A DNA stretch of 45,668 bases from Phycisphaerae bacterium (GTDB lineage Bacteria > Planctomycetota > Phycisphaerae > Phycisphaerales > UBA1924): positions 1-45,668 of the forward strand of contig JAEUIV010000086.1 of the NCBI GenBank assembly GCA_016795005.1. Direction: 5' to 3'. This document shows, piece after piece, positions 35,935 to 43,546 of the stretch. Numbering within the stretch: the stretch's first letter is position 1; every line of letters begins with the position of its first letter. The notes beneath the pieces were generated by a model. The model worked only from the letters and a program-made list of their open reading frames with translations. It was not told the origin of the DNA and searched no databases. The position numbers and the translations under genes are program-made.

Positions 35935-37281
35935 ATGACCAGCGCCACCGTACCGGCCAAGTCCTCTTCAACCACTCCCCGCGCAACTCTCGTTGCGAAC
36001 GGCATCGGTGCGGCCGGCGCGCACCCACGCCTGTTCCAGCGCGTGCGCGATCAGATGGACCGCGCCGCCGAGGCCATCGGCCTCGCGCCCGAGGTCCGCA
36101 AGATCCTCTCCTCGCCCGCGTGCGAGATCGGCGTCAACTTCCCGGTGAAGATGGACGACGGGCGCGTCGAGATGTTCTCCGGCTACCGCGTGCAGCACAA
36201 CAACGTGCTCGGGCCGTTCAAGGGCGGTATCCGCTATCACCCGGACGTGAGCCTCGACGAGGTGCGCGCCCTGGCGGCGTGGATGACGATCAAGTGCGCC
36301 CTGGTGGACATCCCCTTCGGCGGCGGCAAGGGCGGCGTGCAGGTCGATCCCTCGACGCTGAGCCGCCGGGAACTCGAACGCATGACGCGCCGATTCGTGT
36401 ACGCGCTGGGCGCAAACATCGGACCGGGCTACGACGTTCCAGCCCCGGACGTGAACACCGATGCACGCACGATGGCGTGGATCGTGGACACGTACGCCGC
36501 CACCCTGCCGCCGCAGGAACGCTTCCGGGCATTGGGCGTCGTCACCGGCAAGCCGGTGAGCGCGGGCGGCTCGGTGGGGCGCGAGAAGGCGACCGGGCAG
36601 GGTGTGGTCGATCTCATCGAGATGTGGGCGGCGGACCAGCGCCGCAAGGTCGCGGATCTGTCCTACACCGTGCAGGGGTTCGGCAAGGTCGGCTCGTGGG
36701 CGGCACGCATCCTCAAGGCCAAGGACGCGAAACTGCTCGCGGTGCAGGACGCGACCGGGGCGATCAAGGCGTCCACCAGCGCGGGACTCGACGCCGATGT
36801 GCTCGCCGAGCATGTGAAGAAGACAGGCGGCGTCGCCGGCTTCGCGGGCGCTGAGGCCATTTCTCGCGAAGCGTTCTTCGCCACACAGGCCGACGTGTTC
36901 GTCCCCGCGGCGCTGGAGAATCAGGTGACGGGCGAGACCGCGCGGCTGCTCCAGGTGCGGCTCGTTGCCGAGGGCGCCAACGGCCCAACGACCACCGAGG
37001 GCGACGCGGTGCTCCGCGAGCGTCGCATCGCTGTGCTGCCGGACGTTCTGTGCAACGCCGGCGGCGTGATCGTGAGTTATTTCGAATGGCTGCAGAATCG
37101 GAGCGGCGCCGCGTGGAACGCCGCGGAGGTGGACCAGCGGCTGCGCGAGATCCTCGAACGGGCCTATGCCCGTGTGAAGCAGATGGCCACGGACAAGTCG
37201 TTGGACTGGCGAGATGCAGCGTATGCCGTGGCGCTGCGACGGATCGAGCAGGTGTACGGCGAGCGCGGCATCTTCCCATGA
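35935..37281 (+). CDS. gdhA: Glutamate dehydrogenase (Glu/Leu/Phe/Val dehydrogenase family)
   Basis: A 448-residue NAD(P)-dependent glutamate dehydrogenase interconverting glutamate and 2-oxoglutarate + ammonia. It has PFKGGIRYHPDVS, catalytic region MTIKCALVDIPFGGGKGG (Lys120, Lys132), PAPDVNTDARTMAWI, the Rossmann motif VQGFGKVGSWAA and AEGANGPTTTEGD. The start at 35935 has GGAG 10 bp upstream; residues 1-28 are a Ser/Thr/Ala-rich lead not typical of the family. It is first in a + strand run of eight genes and lies directly behind the sigma54 promoter, so nitrogen or energy state probably sets its expression through the adjacent two-component pair. Coenzyme preference cannot be told. Confidence 0.95.
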   Translation: MTSATVPAKSSSTTPRATLVANGIGAAGAHPRLFQRVRDQMDRAAEAIGLAPEVRKILSSPACEIGVNFPVKMDDGRVEMFSGYRVQHNNVLGPFKGGIRYHPDVSLDEVRALAAWMTIKCALVDIPFGGGKGGVQVDPSTLSRRELERMTRRFVYALGANIGPGYDVPAPDVNTDARTMAWIVDTYAATLPPQERFRALGVVTGKPVSAGGSVGREKATGQGVVDLIEMWAADQRRKVADLSYTVQGFGKVGSWAARILKAKDAKLLAVQDATGAIKASTSAGLDADVLAEHVKKTGGVAGFAGAEAISREAFFATQADVFVPAALENQVTGETARLLQVRLVAEGANGPTTTEGDAVLRERRIAVLPDVLCNAGGVIVSYFEWLQNRSGAAWNAAEVDQRLREILERAYARVKQMATDKSLDWRDAAYAVALRRIEQVYGERGIFP

Positions 37282-37332
37282 TCGGCCTCGGACGAAGCGG
37301 ACGCCTTTGAAGCCAAGCGGCAGGAGACCACC

Positions 37333-37761
37333 ATGAACAACCGAACCATCCACGTCACACAGCACGATATGGAGCGTCTGCGTGCCCTGATCGCGTCGGC
37401 CAGCAGCGGCCGGGGCGGAGGGGGCGATGACCGGGACCGTCCGTACCTGGCCACGCTGGCGAGCGAACTCGACCGGGCTGTCGTCGTAGGGTCCGACGAG
37501 ATCCCTCCCGATGTGGTCACGATGAACTCGCGTGCCCGGCTGAGAGACGGCCGACGCACCTGGACCATGACGTTGGTGTTCCCGGAGGACGCGAACCCCG
37601 AGGATGGCGCGATCTCCGTGCTTGCGCCCTTGGGCGCTGCCCTGCTGGGGTGCCGCGTTGGCCAGACGGTCACGTTTCGGGTTCCGGGAGGGGAGGAGCG
37701 CGCGTGCGACATCCTCAGCGTGCTTTACCAGCCCGAAGCGGCCGGCGACCTCCACCTTTGA
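37333..37761 (+). CDS. Rnk/GreA C-terminal-domain protein 1
   Basis: A 142-residue protein with the plan of the nucleoside diphosphate kinase regulator (Rnk): an N-terminal helical part (HVTQHDMERLRALIASAS) without the long GreA coiled coil, then the FKBP-like GreA/GreB C-terminal domain (IPPDVVTMNSRARLRDG...LAPLGAALLGCRVGQTVTFRVPGG). Rnk-type proteins bind RNA polymerase near the secondary channel and alter transcription. An Arg/Gly-rich linker (SGRGGGGDDRDR) separates the parts. AGGAG lies 6 bp before the ATG. It is followed 72 bp later by a paralogue. Confidence 0.88.
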   Translation: MNNRTIHVTQHDMERLRALIASASSGRGGGGDDRDRPYLATLASELDRAVVVGSDEIPPDVVTMNSRARLRDGRRTWTMTLVFPEDANPEDGAISVLAPLGAALLGCRVGQTVTFRVPGGEERACDILSVLYQPEAAGDLHL

Positions 37762-37833
37762 TGCGGATTCGCCGTTCCACACGTCACAGTCCACTGTTGT
37801 CTTGTCGCGTGTCTCACACGCAAGGAGTCCGCC

Positions 37834-38217
37834 ATGACCACCCGACCCATCGTCAGCACGTTGGATAGCACCCGACTTGAGCCGTTGCTCTCGAGCAGTT
37901 GGACCGACGCACCCGTGCTCCGGCTTCGGTCGCTCTTGGAGAGTGCGAGAAAAGTCGCGCCGCCCCGGGTGCCGCCGGACGTGGTCACGATGAACTCGCG
38001 TGTGCGCGTGCGCTACCCCGGAGAGGACGAGTCAGAGGCGCTCGACCTGACGTTCCCTGACGCCGGGGGGCTCTCGGTGCTGTCTCCGCTGGGGGCGGCG
38101 CTGCTCGGCGCCCGCGAAGGCGACAGCGTGGAGTGCGCAGGGGGACGCGTGTCCAGTCGCGTGATTGTCGAGCGGATCGAGTACCAACCGGAGCGTGAGC
38201 GTCACTTCGATCGATAG
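37834..38217 (+). CDS. Rnk/GreA C-terminal-domain protein 2
   Basis: A 127-residue paralogue of the upstream gene. It shares PPDVVTMNSRVRVRYPG and LSVLSPLGAALLGAREGDSVE, but its N-terminal part (MTTRPIVSTLDSTRLEPLL) is different and shorter. It is a likely tandem duplicate that has diverged at the end thought to enter the polymerase secondary channel in this family, so the two may compete or act under different conditions. A strong AAGGAG precedes the ATG. It lies 27 bp before the HPF-TrkA-N gene. Confidence 0.88.
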   Translation: MTTRPIVSTLDSTRLEPLLSSSWTDAPVLRLRSLLESARKVAPPRVPPDVVTMNSRVRVRYPGEDESEALDLTFPDAGGLSVLSPLGAALLGAREGDSVECAGGRVSSRVIVERIEYQPERERHFDR

Positions 38218-38244
38218 GACCACGATCATCTCAGGAAGCATGAC

Positions 38245-39171
38245 ATGCCCCCGAGTTCAACGATTCTGCCCATCTACATCAGGCCCGGCAACCTGCAGAC
38301 GAGTTCCGCCATCGAGGCGTGGGTGCATCGCAAACTCGCCGGTGCGTTTCGACGGTACGGTTCCAAAATCACGGCCGTCGAGGTTCACTTCGAGGACGTC
38401 AACGGCCCCAAGCACGGCGCTGCGGATGCTCGGTGCGTGATGGAGGCGCGGGTCAACGGGCGATCGCCGATTGCCGTTCACGCTCGTGCTGGCGATCTGT
38501 ACGCCGCGATCGGCGCGGCGTCCCGCAAGCTCGACGCGGCCATCTCCCGAGTTGTTGAGCGGACCGATGCCCGTGCGCGGCGACGGTTCCGTCAGGAACG
38601 TCAGGAGAATGGAACGGCCGCGCCGTTTGATGGGGTCGGAGCAGTCGGACCGGAAGCCGGCGCATTCGGACGTGAAGCAGGGGCCGCGTCCGGCCGTGCA
38701 CAGCGCCGGGGCGTAATCATCGCTGGCTTCGGCCCGGTCGGACGCGCACTTGCCGATGAACTGACGAAACACCGGGTGCCGATCACCGTCGTGGACACCA
38801 ACGCTGCGACCATCCGCAGGCAAGACGGCCTCGGCGTCACCGTGCTCTGCGGCGACATGACCGACCCCGAGGTCCTGCGCCGCGCAGGCATCGAGACGGC
38901 CGCGGCTCTCGCGGTCACGATTCCGGACGGCGCCGAAGCCGTGAGGGCATGTGCGGCGGCACGTGCGCTGTCCCCGGACGTGCACATCTCAGCACGCACT
39001 ACGTTCCTCAGCCAGGGGCTGGAGGTCATGCGAGCAGGCGCCAACTCCATCACGGTGGAAGAGATCGCCACCGCGAGCGCGCTGGCACGTGTCGTTACCC
39101 AGCAACTCACCGGCAAACTCCATCGTCCCGATTCCGAGGCCCTGATGACGCTTCAAGGGGCAAACGAGTAG
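38245..39171 (+). CDS. Fusion of ribosome-hibernation (HPF/RaiA) and TrkA-N NAD-binding domains
   Basis: A 308-residue protein in one uninterrupted frame. Residues about 8-110 match HPF/RaiA (sigma54-modulation) proteins: ITAVEVHFEDVNGPKHGAADARCVMEARV and DLYAAIGAASRKLDAAISRVVER. In hibernating ribosomes these block the mRNA and tRNA sites. Residues 111-155 are an Arg- then Gly/Ala-rich linker. Residues about 156-290 form a TrkA-N/RCK Rossmann domain: GVIIAGFGPVGRALADEL with GFGPVG at 161-166, Asp184 at the end of strand 2 (suggesting NAD(H)), GDMTDPEVLRRAGIETA, and no membrane segment. TrkA-N domains normally gate potassium channels or Kef systems. The combination suggests nicotinamide-controlled hibernation, an inference. 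GGAAG precedes the ATG. Confidence 0.9.
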   Translation: MPPSSTILPIYIRPGNLQTSSAIEAWVHRKLAGAFRRYGSKITAVEVHFEDVNGPKHGAADARCVMEARVNGRSPIAVHARAGDLYAAIGAASRKLDAAISRVVERTDARARRRFRQERQENGTAAPFDGVGAVGPEAGAFGREAGAASGRAQRRGVIIAGFGPVGRALADELTKHRVPITVVDTNAATIRRQDGLGVTVLCGDMTDPEVLRRAGIETAAALAVTIPDGAEAVRACAAARALSPDVHISARTTFLSQGLEVMRAGANSITVEEIATASALARVVTQQLTGKLHRPDSEALMTLQGANE

Positions 39172-39240
39172 CATGCGTCGATCGCGGCATCGCAACGCAG
39201 CAACATTTCCTGTGCAGCCGTGAACCGTAGAGAGCATCAC

Positions 39241-40155
39241 ATGGGTAGCCTCAACTCCGCCCTCGTCGCCGTGGACTTCTCCCCTTGCTCCGCCGTGGCA
39301 TTCAAGGCGGCCAGGCGCATCGCGGACTGCAACCGCGCATCGTTGCGAGCCGTGCACGTGGTGGCGCTCCCGTCGTTCGAGCTGGCACCTCATCCGCTCT
39401 TCCCCTTCACTCTGCCGACCCAGGCCGATCTGGTTTCGGATGCGAGGGAGTCTTGGGCCCGGTTTCTGGCTGACACGGGCGTGCCGACCGATGTGACGTG
39501 CGACATCGAGGTCGGCCGTCCCCGCGATGCCATCCTGGAATCGGTGGCTCAGGCTCGTGCGGACCTGCTCGTCCTGGGAGCGCACGGCGTCCACGATGCG
39601 TACAAAGGCATCGGTCCCACGGCTGCCGCCTGCATGCAGCGTGCCAAGACACGGGTCTTGCTGGTCCGAGAGGACCACGCGGGGCCGTTCCGCAGCGTCG
39701 TGGCCTGCGTGGACTTCACGGAGACTTCCATGCTCGCCCTGCAGGAAGCAATCCGAGCCGCGGCGCAGGACAGCGCGGCGCTCAGCATCCTCCACGTGTA
39801 CGACGACCCGTGGCACGGACTCCGTCCCCCTGTGGGAATCCAGGTGAACATGCCCGATTTCTCGGCTCAGTTTCGGCGCCGTGTCGAGGACCGCCTACGC
39901 GAGTTCTGCGCGCCATCTGCGCACGAGCTGAGCGCACTGAAAGCCACCTACCAGTGCGTTGAGTCGCAGTGGCGCGGTGGTGGTTACGGCCATGCCATCG
40001 TGCGATTCGTGAAGGAGCAACGATGCGACCTGGTTCTGCTGGGCACGCGCGACCGTTGGAACATCCGGGACATGGTGTTCGGATCAACGGCTGAGCGGGT
40101 CGTGCGCGAGGCACCTTGCTCAGTTCTCGCCGTCAAGCCCGATCTCGCTTCTTGA
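39241..40155 (+). CDS. Universal stress protein with two divergent Usp domains
   Basis: A 304-residue protein with two Usp-like halves: SALVAVDFSPCSAVAFKAARRI and later SVVACVDFTETSMLALQEAI. The nucleotide-binding loops are degenerate: half 1 has GAHGVHDAYKGIGPTAA and half 2 has GTRDRWNIRDMVFGSTAERV, in which the second glycine of G-x2-G is lost. ATP binding may thus be weak or absent, unlike the intact protein at 32260. The ATG at 39241 is preferred over a GTG at 39220 because AGAGAG precedes it. It is fifth in the sigma54-headed run. Confidence 0.88.
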   Translation: MGSLNSALVAVDFSPCSAVAFKAARRIADCNRASLRAVHVVALPSFELAPHPLFPFTLPTQADLVSDARESWARFLADTGVPTDVTCDIEVGRPRDAILESVAQARADLLVLGAHGVHDAYKGIGPTAAACMQRAKTRVLLVREDHAGPFRSVVACVDFTETSMLALQEAIRAAAQDSAALSILHVYDDPWHGLRPPVGIQVNMPDFSAQFRRRVEDRLREFCAPSAHELSALKATYQCVESQWRGGGYGHAIVRFVKEQRCDLVLLGTRDRWNIRDMVFGSTAERVVREAPCSVLAVKPDLAS

Positions 40156-40188
40156 CCCGGCCGGCAGCGTCGCTAAACGGAGTAAGGC

Positions 40189-40725
40189 ATGACCTGGGAC
40201 ATCATCTTCGGGTGCGTGACCATCATCATCGCCCGCGTCGGCGACGTATCCCTGGGGACGATGCGCACTGTGGCAGTTGTCAGCGGACACCGGGGCGTGG
40301 CGTGGCTGCTTGGGCTCCTCGAGATGACCATCTGGGTATTCGTCGTGTCGGCGGTCATCGAGCACATCCGGACGGAGCCTGCTTATGGCATCGCGTTCGC
40401 ATTCGGCGCTGCGACGGGGAACTACATCGGAGTGACCCTCCAGGGATGGCTTCCATTCGGCAGTCAGGTGGTGCGCGTGTTCACCCGAGATGGGGCGATG
40501 CTGTTCGAGCGGCTTCACCGGGAAGGCTTCGCTGTCACGAGGTTCCAAGGGGAGGGAAGAGACGGGGCTGTGGCCATGCTCTTTGTGCAAGTAAGCCGTG
40601 CCCGGACCCGGCACGTTCTTCGTGCAGCGCGCGAAGTGGATCCACGGTGTTACTACACCATCGACGACATCCGCACTGCGAGCGCAGCGAGTCACACCCC
40701 GTCGTCCACCGGCCCCAGTTCGTGA
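40189..40725 (+). CDS. UPF0316 membrane protein (DUF5698/DUF2179)
   Basis: A 178-residue protein with three hydrophobic segments in its first 90 residues (IIFGCVTIIIARVGDVSLGTMRT, GVAWLLGLLEMTIWVFVVSAVIEHI, AYGIAFAFGAATGNYIGVTLQGWL) followed by a soluble ferredoxin-like DUF2179 domain (VVRVFTRDGAMLFERLHREGFAVTRFQGEGRDG...LFVQVSRARTRHVLRA). The family is widespread and uncharacterised; the DUF2179 part resembles small-molecule-binding domains. AAGG lies just before the ATG. Confidence 0.9.
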   Translation: MTWDIIFGCVTIIIARVGDVSLGTMRTVAVVSGHRGVAWLLGLLEMTIWVFVVSAVIEHIRTEPAYGIAFAFGAATGNYIGVTLQGWLPFGSQVVRVFTRDGAMLFERLHREGFAVTRFQGEGRDGAVAMLFVQVSRARTRHVLRAAREVDPRCYYTIDDIRTASAASHTPSSTGPSS

Positions 40726-40747
40726 ACCCGGAAGAAGGAGACATGCC

Positions 40748-41110
40748 ATGCAGAACCCATCTGATCGGGAGTTGCTCAAGACCATCGCTTCGCAGCGTCG
40801 CGAGCTGACGCCGGATGTGTCCGCGGCGTTTCAGGCGTTCCAAAGCAAGGTCTTCGCTGAAGGCGCATTGAGCGCAAAGTCAAAGCAGATCATCGCGGTC
40901 GCGGTGGCGCATGTCACGCAGTGCCAGCAGTGCATCCAGTCTCACACGAAAGCCGCGCTGCGCGCCGGCGCGACTCCGCCGGAGTTGATGGAGGCTGTTT
41001 GGGTCGCGGCCGAGATGCGGGCCGGTGGCGCGTACGCGCACTCGACCGTCATGCTCGCCGCGATCAACGAGGAGCAGAGTGCACAAGGCGCTCAGGAGTG
41101 CCGATCATGA
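40748..41110 (+). CDS. AhpD-like carboxymuconolactone decarboxylase-family protein
   Basis: A 120-residue CMD-family protein with the complete redox motif: AVAHVTQCQQCIQSHTKAALRAGATPPELMEAVWVAAEM, that is CxxC plus histidine as in AhpD alkylhydroperoxidases. Such proteins reduce peroxides or act as disulfide reductases with lipoylated partners. It starts at 40748 behind AAGGAG, 22 bp after UPF0316, and its stop overlaps the DUF488 start by 4 bp. A redox role in the stress operon is plausible. Confidence 0.9.
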   Translation: MQNPSDRELLKTIASQRRELTPDVSAAFQAFQSKVFAEGALSAKSKQIIAVAVAHVTQCQQCIQSHTKAALRAGATPPELMEAVWVAAEMRAGGAYAHSTVMLAAINEEQSAQGAQECRS

Positions 41111-41541
41111 GCACGGCACGTGACCAAGTCAGACTCAAGCGCGTATACGACGACCCGGAACCGGGCGACGGCTTCCGCGTGCTGGTGGACCGCCTCTGGC
41201 CCCGCGGGTTGACCAAGGCCGCCGCGCGAGTGGACCTGTGGATGAAGGAGGTCGCGCCCTCGAAGGACCTGCGTCGCTGGTACCACGCGGACCTCTCGCG
41301 CTGGGCGGACTTTCGCAAACGATACAAGGCCGAGTTGACCGACCGACAAGGCCCGGCCTACGCCGCGCTCGGTGAACTCCGTGCACTGGTGCTCGAACAC
41401 TCTTCCCCACCCACGCGCGGCAAGAAGGGCAGAGCCGGGAAGCAGGGCGTCACGCTCGTCTACGGCGCCAAGGACGCCGAGCAGAACCACGCCATCGTGC
41501 TGCGCGAGGTGCTGCTGCGTCGTGCCGGCCGCGGCCGGTGA
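41107..41541 (+). CDS. DUF488 family protein
   Basis: A 144-residue soluble protein of the DUF488 (YeaO-like) family: VRLKRVYDDPEPGDGFRVLVDRLWPRGLTKAAARVDLWMKEVAPSKDLRRWYHAD, FRKRYKAEL and VTLVYGAKDAEQNHAIVLREVL are diagnostic. The biochemical function is unknown; homologues are found near oxidative-stress and heme-related genes. The ATG at 41107 overlaps the previous stop (ATGA). It ends the tightly spaced part of the operon; the next gene is 100 bp away. A 14-bp perfect palindrome (CCGGCCGCGGCCGG, 41525-41538) covers its last codons but has no loop. Confidence 0.9.
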   Translation: MSTARDQVRLKRVYDDPEPGDGFRVLVDRLWPRGLTKAAARVDLWMKEVAPSKDLRRWYHADLSRWADFRKRYKAELTDRQGPAYAALGELRALVLEHSSPPTRGKKGRAGKQGVTLVYGAKDAEQNHAIVLREVLLRRAGRGR

Positions 41542-41641
41542 TGATCCCTTGACGTCGGGTCGCCGGTGCCCTCATCGCTTCCGCCTGCGGGCAGTCACAT
41601 GTCCACTCGGTCTCCGCGCCGCACCTTAGACTTCGCCGACC

Positions 41642-42484
41642 ATGCCAAGCATTGCGCCGACCCGGATTGATCCTCCGGTCGATCCTGTCCGCGATCACAT
41701 CCTAGGCTCTCCCGATGCGGAGATGACGCTCGTCCAGTACGGAAGCTATGCGGACTTCCGCTGCCGCGCGGTTCACGCGGTGGTCGAGGGGCTGCGGAAC
41801 CGCTTCGGCGATCGGATGCGGTACGTGTTCCGGCATCTTCCCGTCGAGGGGAAGCCAGACGCCATGCGGGCGGCCGAGATCACGGAGCGCGTGTCCGCAT
41901 CGACCGGCAAGTTCTGGGAACTCCACGAAGCGTTCATGGAGCGTGGGCCGACCCTGACCGCCTCCGAGATCGACCGGATCGCGCGGAGCCACGGATTCGG
42001 GGGTGAACGTGGCGCAGACGACCCAGCCGCCGTGGCCGCGGCGCGGGCGCGGGTGCGAGCGGACATCGAAAGTGCGCAGCGCAGCGGTGCTCCTGCGGCT
42101 CCCGCCTTCTTCATCAATGGCCGCTGCTACACCGGCACGTGGGACGAGAGCTCGCTGGCCGATGCGATGCTCGCCCCGCTTGGCCATCGCATCCAGGCCG
42201 CGGCGTTCAGGTTCGTCCGCTGGGGACCTTCCTCCGGGTTGCTTTTGGGCCTGGCGACCGTCCTGGCATTGGTGCTGAGCAACTCGCCGCTGGGCGCACA
42301 GTTCGTCGCGTTCTGGGAAAAGCCCCTGGGCGTCCTGTGGGGCTCGGCCACGTTTTCGCACTCGTTGCTCCACTGGGTCAACCATGGGCTTCTGTCGGTG
42401 TTGTTTTTCGTCGTCGGGCTTGAGATCAAGCGTGAGTTTACCGTGGGCCATCTTGCGACGTTCCGATCGGGCGCTCTTCCTCCC
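41642..42484 (+). pseudogene. DsbA-like/NhaA fusion, truncated early in NhaA
   Basis: Residues about 20-180 form a DsbA-like thioredoxin domain (MTLVQYGSYADFRC, ITERVSASTGKFWELHEAFM, SGAPAAPAFFINGRCYTGTWDE). The usual CxxC is DxxC, so only one active-site cysteine remains. From about residue 192 an NhaA sodium/proton antiporter begins: GLLLGLATVLALVLSNSP and HWVNHGLLSVLFFVVGLEIKREFTVGHLATFRSGALP. It then stops resembling NhaA after about 90 residues, near 42480, before most transmembrane helices and the ion-binding aspartates. The frame continues to 42718 through foreign sequence. No antiport function is expected. There is no Shine-Dalgarno before the ATG. Confidence 0.8.
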
Positions 42485-42702
42485 TTTGAAGGACCGGCCG
42501 AAGCGTGGCGCATTCACCGGATACCCGCACCTCACTCTCGCCGTGCATGCCGACCACCTGGAGGTGGCGATCACCATTCCGAACGGCGTGATTCGTCCGG
42601 TCCGTCAGCGGCTCATCGATCTCGGCTCCGACCGCCTGACCGCTATCAATGCGAAGATCCTGCGCCGCGCGCGGCGGCTGATCTCACGGGGCGCATGGAT
42701 CC
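42468..42702 (+). pseudogene. Internal fragment of an unidentified gene
   Basis: In the frame one base off the NhaA remnant, about 75 codons read like genuine protein: LFLPLKDRPKRGAFTGYPHL, then LTLAVHADHLEVAITIPNGV, then a helix-rich RQRLIDLGSDRLTAINAKIL. I do not recognise the family. There is no start signal and the frame leaves protein-like sequence near 42700, where the LOG-family piece begins. It lies between two other truncated genes and is best taken as debris of recombination. Confidence 0.4.
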
Positions 42703-42717
42703 ATCGGCCGATCTCTA

Positions 42718-43191
42718 ATCGGCGCTGGCTATCGCGTGCTTACCGGCGGGCTTGGTGGTGTGATGGAAGCGGCCTGCCGCGGGGCTCGCTCGTCCGCCAA
42801 GTATCAGGCTGGGGACACGGTGGGCATTGTGCCCGGGCACGACCCCAGGGACGCGAACGCATTTGTGGATGTCGTCCTTGCCTCCGGTCTCGACCATGTC
42901 CGCAACTCCGTCGTGGCGCATGCCGACGCGGTCATCGCCATCGGCGGAGGCGCGGGCACGATGTCCGAGATCTGTTTCGCCTGGATTTACAAGCGCCTGA
43001 TCATCGGCATGCGCGTCGAGGGCTGGAGCGGGCGAATGGCCGACCAGCGAGTGGATGAGCGAATCCGATACCCGAGCGAACCAGACGATCGGGTCTTTGG
43101 GGCGGATTCGGCGGACGAAGTCCTTCGCACCCTTGTGGATCGGCTCGCGCACTTCTCCGACCACCATCGCTGCGTGCGTCGCCGTGATTGA
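42718..43191 (+). pseudogene. LOG/SLOG-family protein (TIGR00725-like), N-terminus missing
   Basis: About 157 residues of a TIGR00725-like Rossmann protein: GAGYRVLTGGLGGVMEAACRGA, VGIVPGHDPRDANAFVD, VVLASGLDHVRNSVVAHADAVIAIGGGAGTMSEI and KRLIIGMRVEGW. The family normally starts about 35-40 residues earlier with the first beta-strand and nucleotide loop (I-x-V-x-G), which are absent; similarity begins abruptly at 42718. A GTG at 42736 could start translation, but the fold would lack its first strand. The remaining PGGG-x-GT-type motif (IGGGAGTMSE) is intact. Confidence 0.7.
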
Positions 43192-43192
43192 G

Positions 43193-43510
43193 TCATGGCG
43201 CGTTCGCGATGGTGTCCACCGAAGGTCCCGTTGCACCAGCGAGGTACTCATGGACGAGGGGATTGGCGCGAAAGAACAGACAGAGCGCGGTAGACCACTG
43301 CGCCACGTCGATCGAGCCGTCGATCCGGAACAGTTTCGGTCTGACTTTGGCTCGCGGGGTGTTCGGTAGCACGCAGTCGAGTCCAATACGCTTCTTGGCA
43401 TCCGACTCTGAATACACCATCGCGGCACCATCCAGGTGCCTGAAGCACTTCGCGCTCAGGTCGTATTCAGCGTGCAGGTATCTGCTGCGCTCGGTCCGTT
43501 CCGGCATCAT
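43193..43510 (-). CDS. 105-residue hypothetical protein with strong ribosome-binding site
   Basis: A minus-strand gene supported by a strong GAGGAGG site directly before two ATG codons (43510 and 43507) and protein-like composition: RYLHAEYDLSAKCFRHLDGA, RPKLFRIDGSIDVAQWSTAL, CLFFRANPLVHEYLAG. I do not recognise the family; the pattern 'FRHLDGA ... FRIDG' reads like a globular domain, and no membrane or signal segment is seen. Its stop is 1 bp beyond the stop of the converging LOG-family piece. It diverges from the GIY-YIG-like gene, with only 36 bp between starts. Confidence 0.6.
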   Translation of the reverse strand: MMPERTERSRYLHAEYDLSAKCFRHLDGAAMVYSESDAKKRIGLDCVLPNTPRAKVRPKLFRIDGSIDVAQWSTALCLFFRANPLVHEYLAGATGPSVDTIANAP

Positions 43511-43546
43511 CACCTCCTCGGCTTCCAAGGTCTTGATGCCCTCTCT

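Noticed and set aside
35968-37794. Minus-strand open frame of about 600 codons opposite glutamate dehydrogenase
   Set aside because: Shadow of biased coding; crosses into the next gene and lacks motifs.
41525-41538. 14-bp palindrome as terminator after DUF488
   Set aside because: No loop and no T-tract; it is in the last codons and could be chance in GC-rich sequence.
42384-43058. Single gene spanning the NhaA and LOG-family region in one plus frame
   Set aside because: Only 42468-42702 is protein-like; before and after it the frame is a shadow of NhaA and LOG-family sequence.
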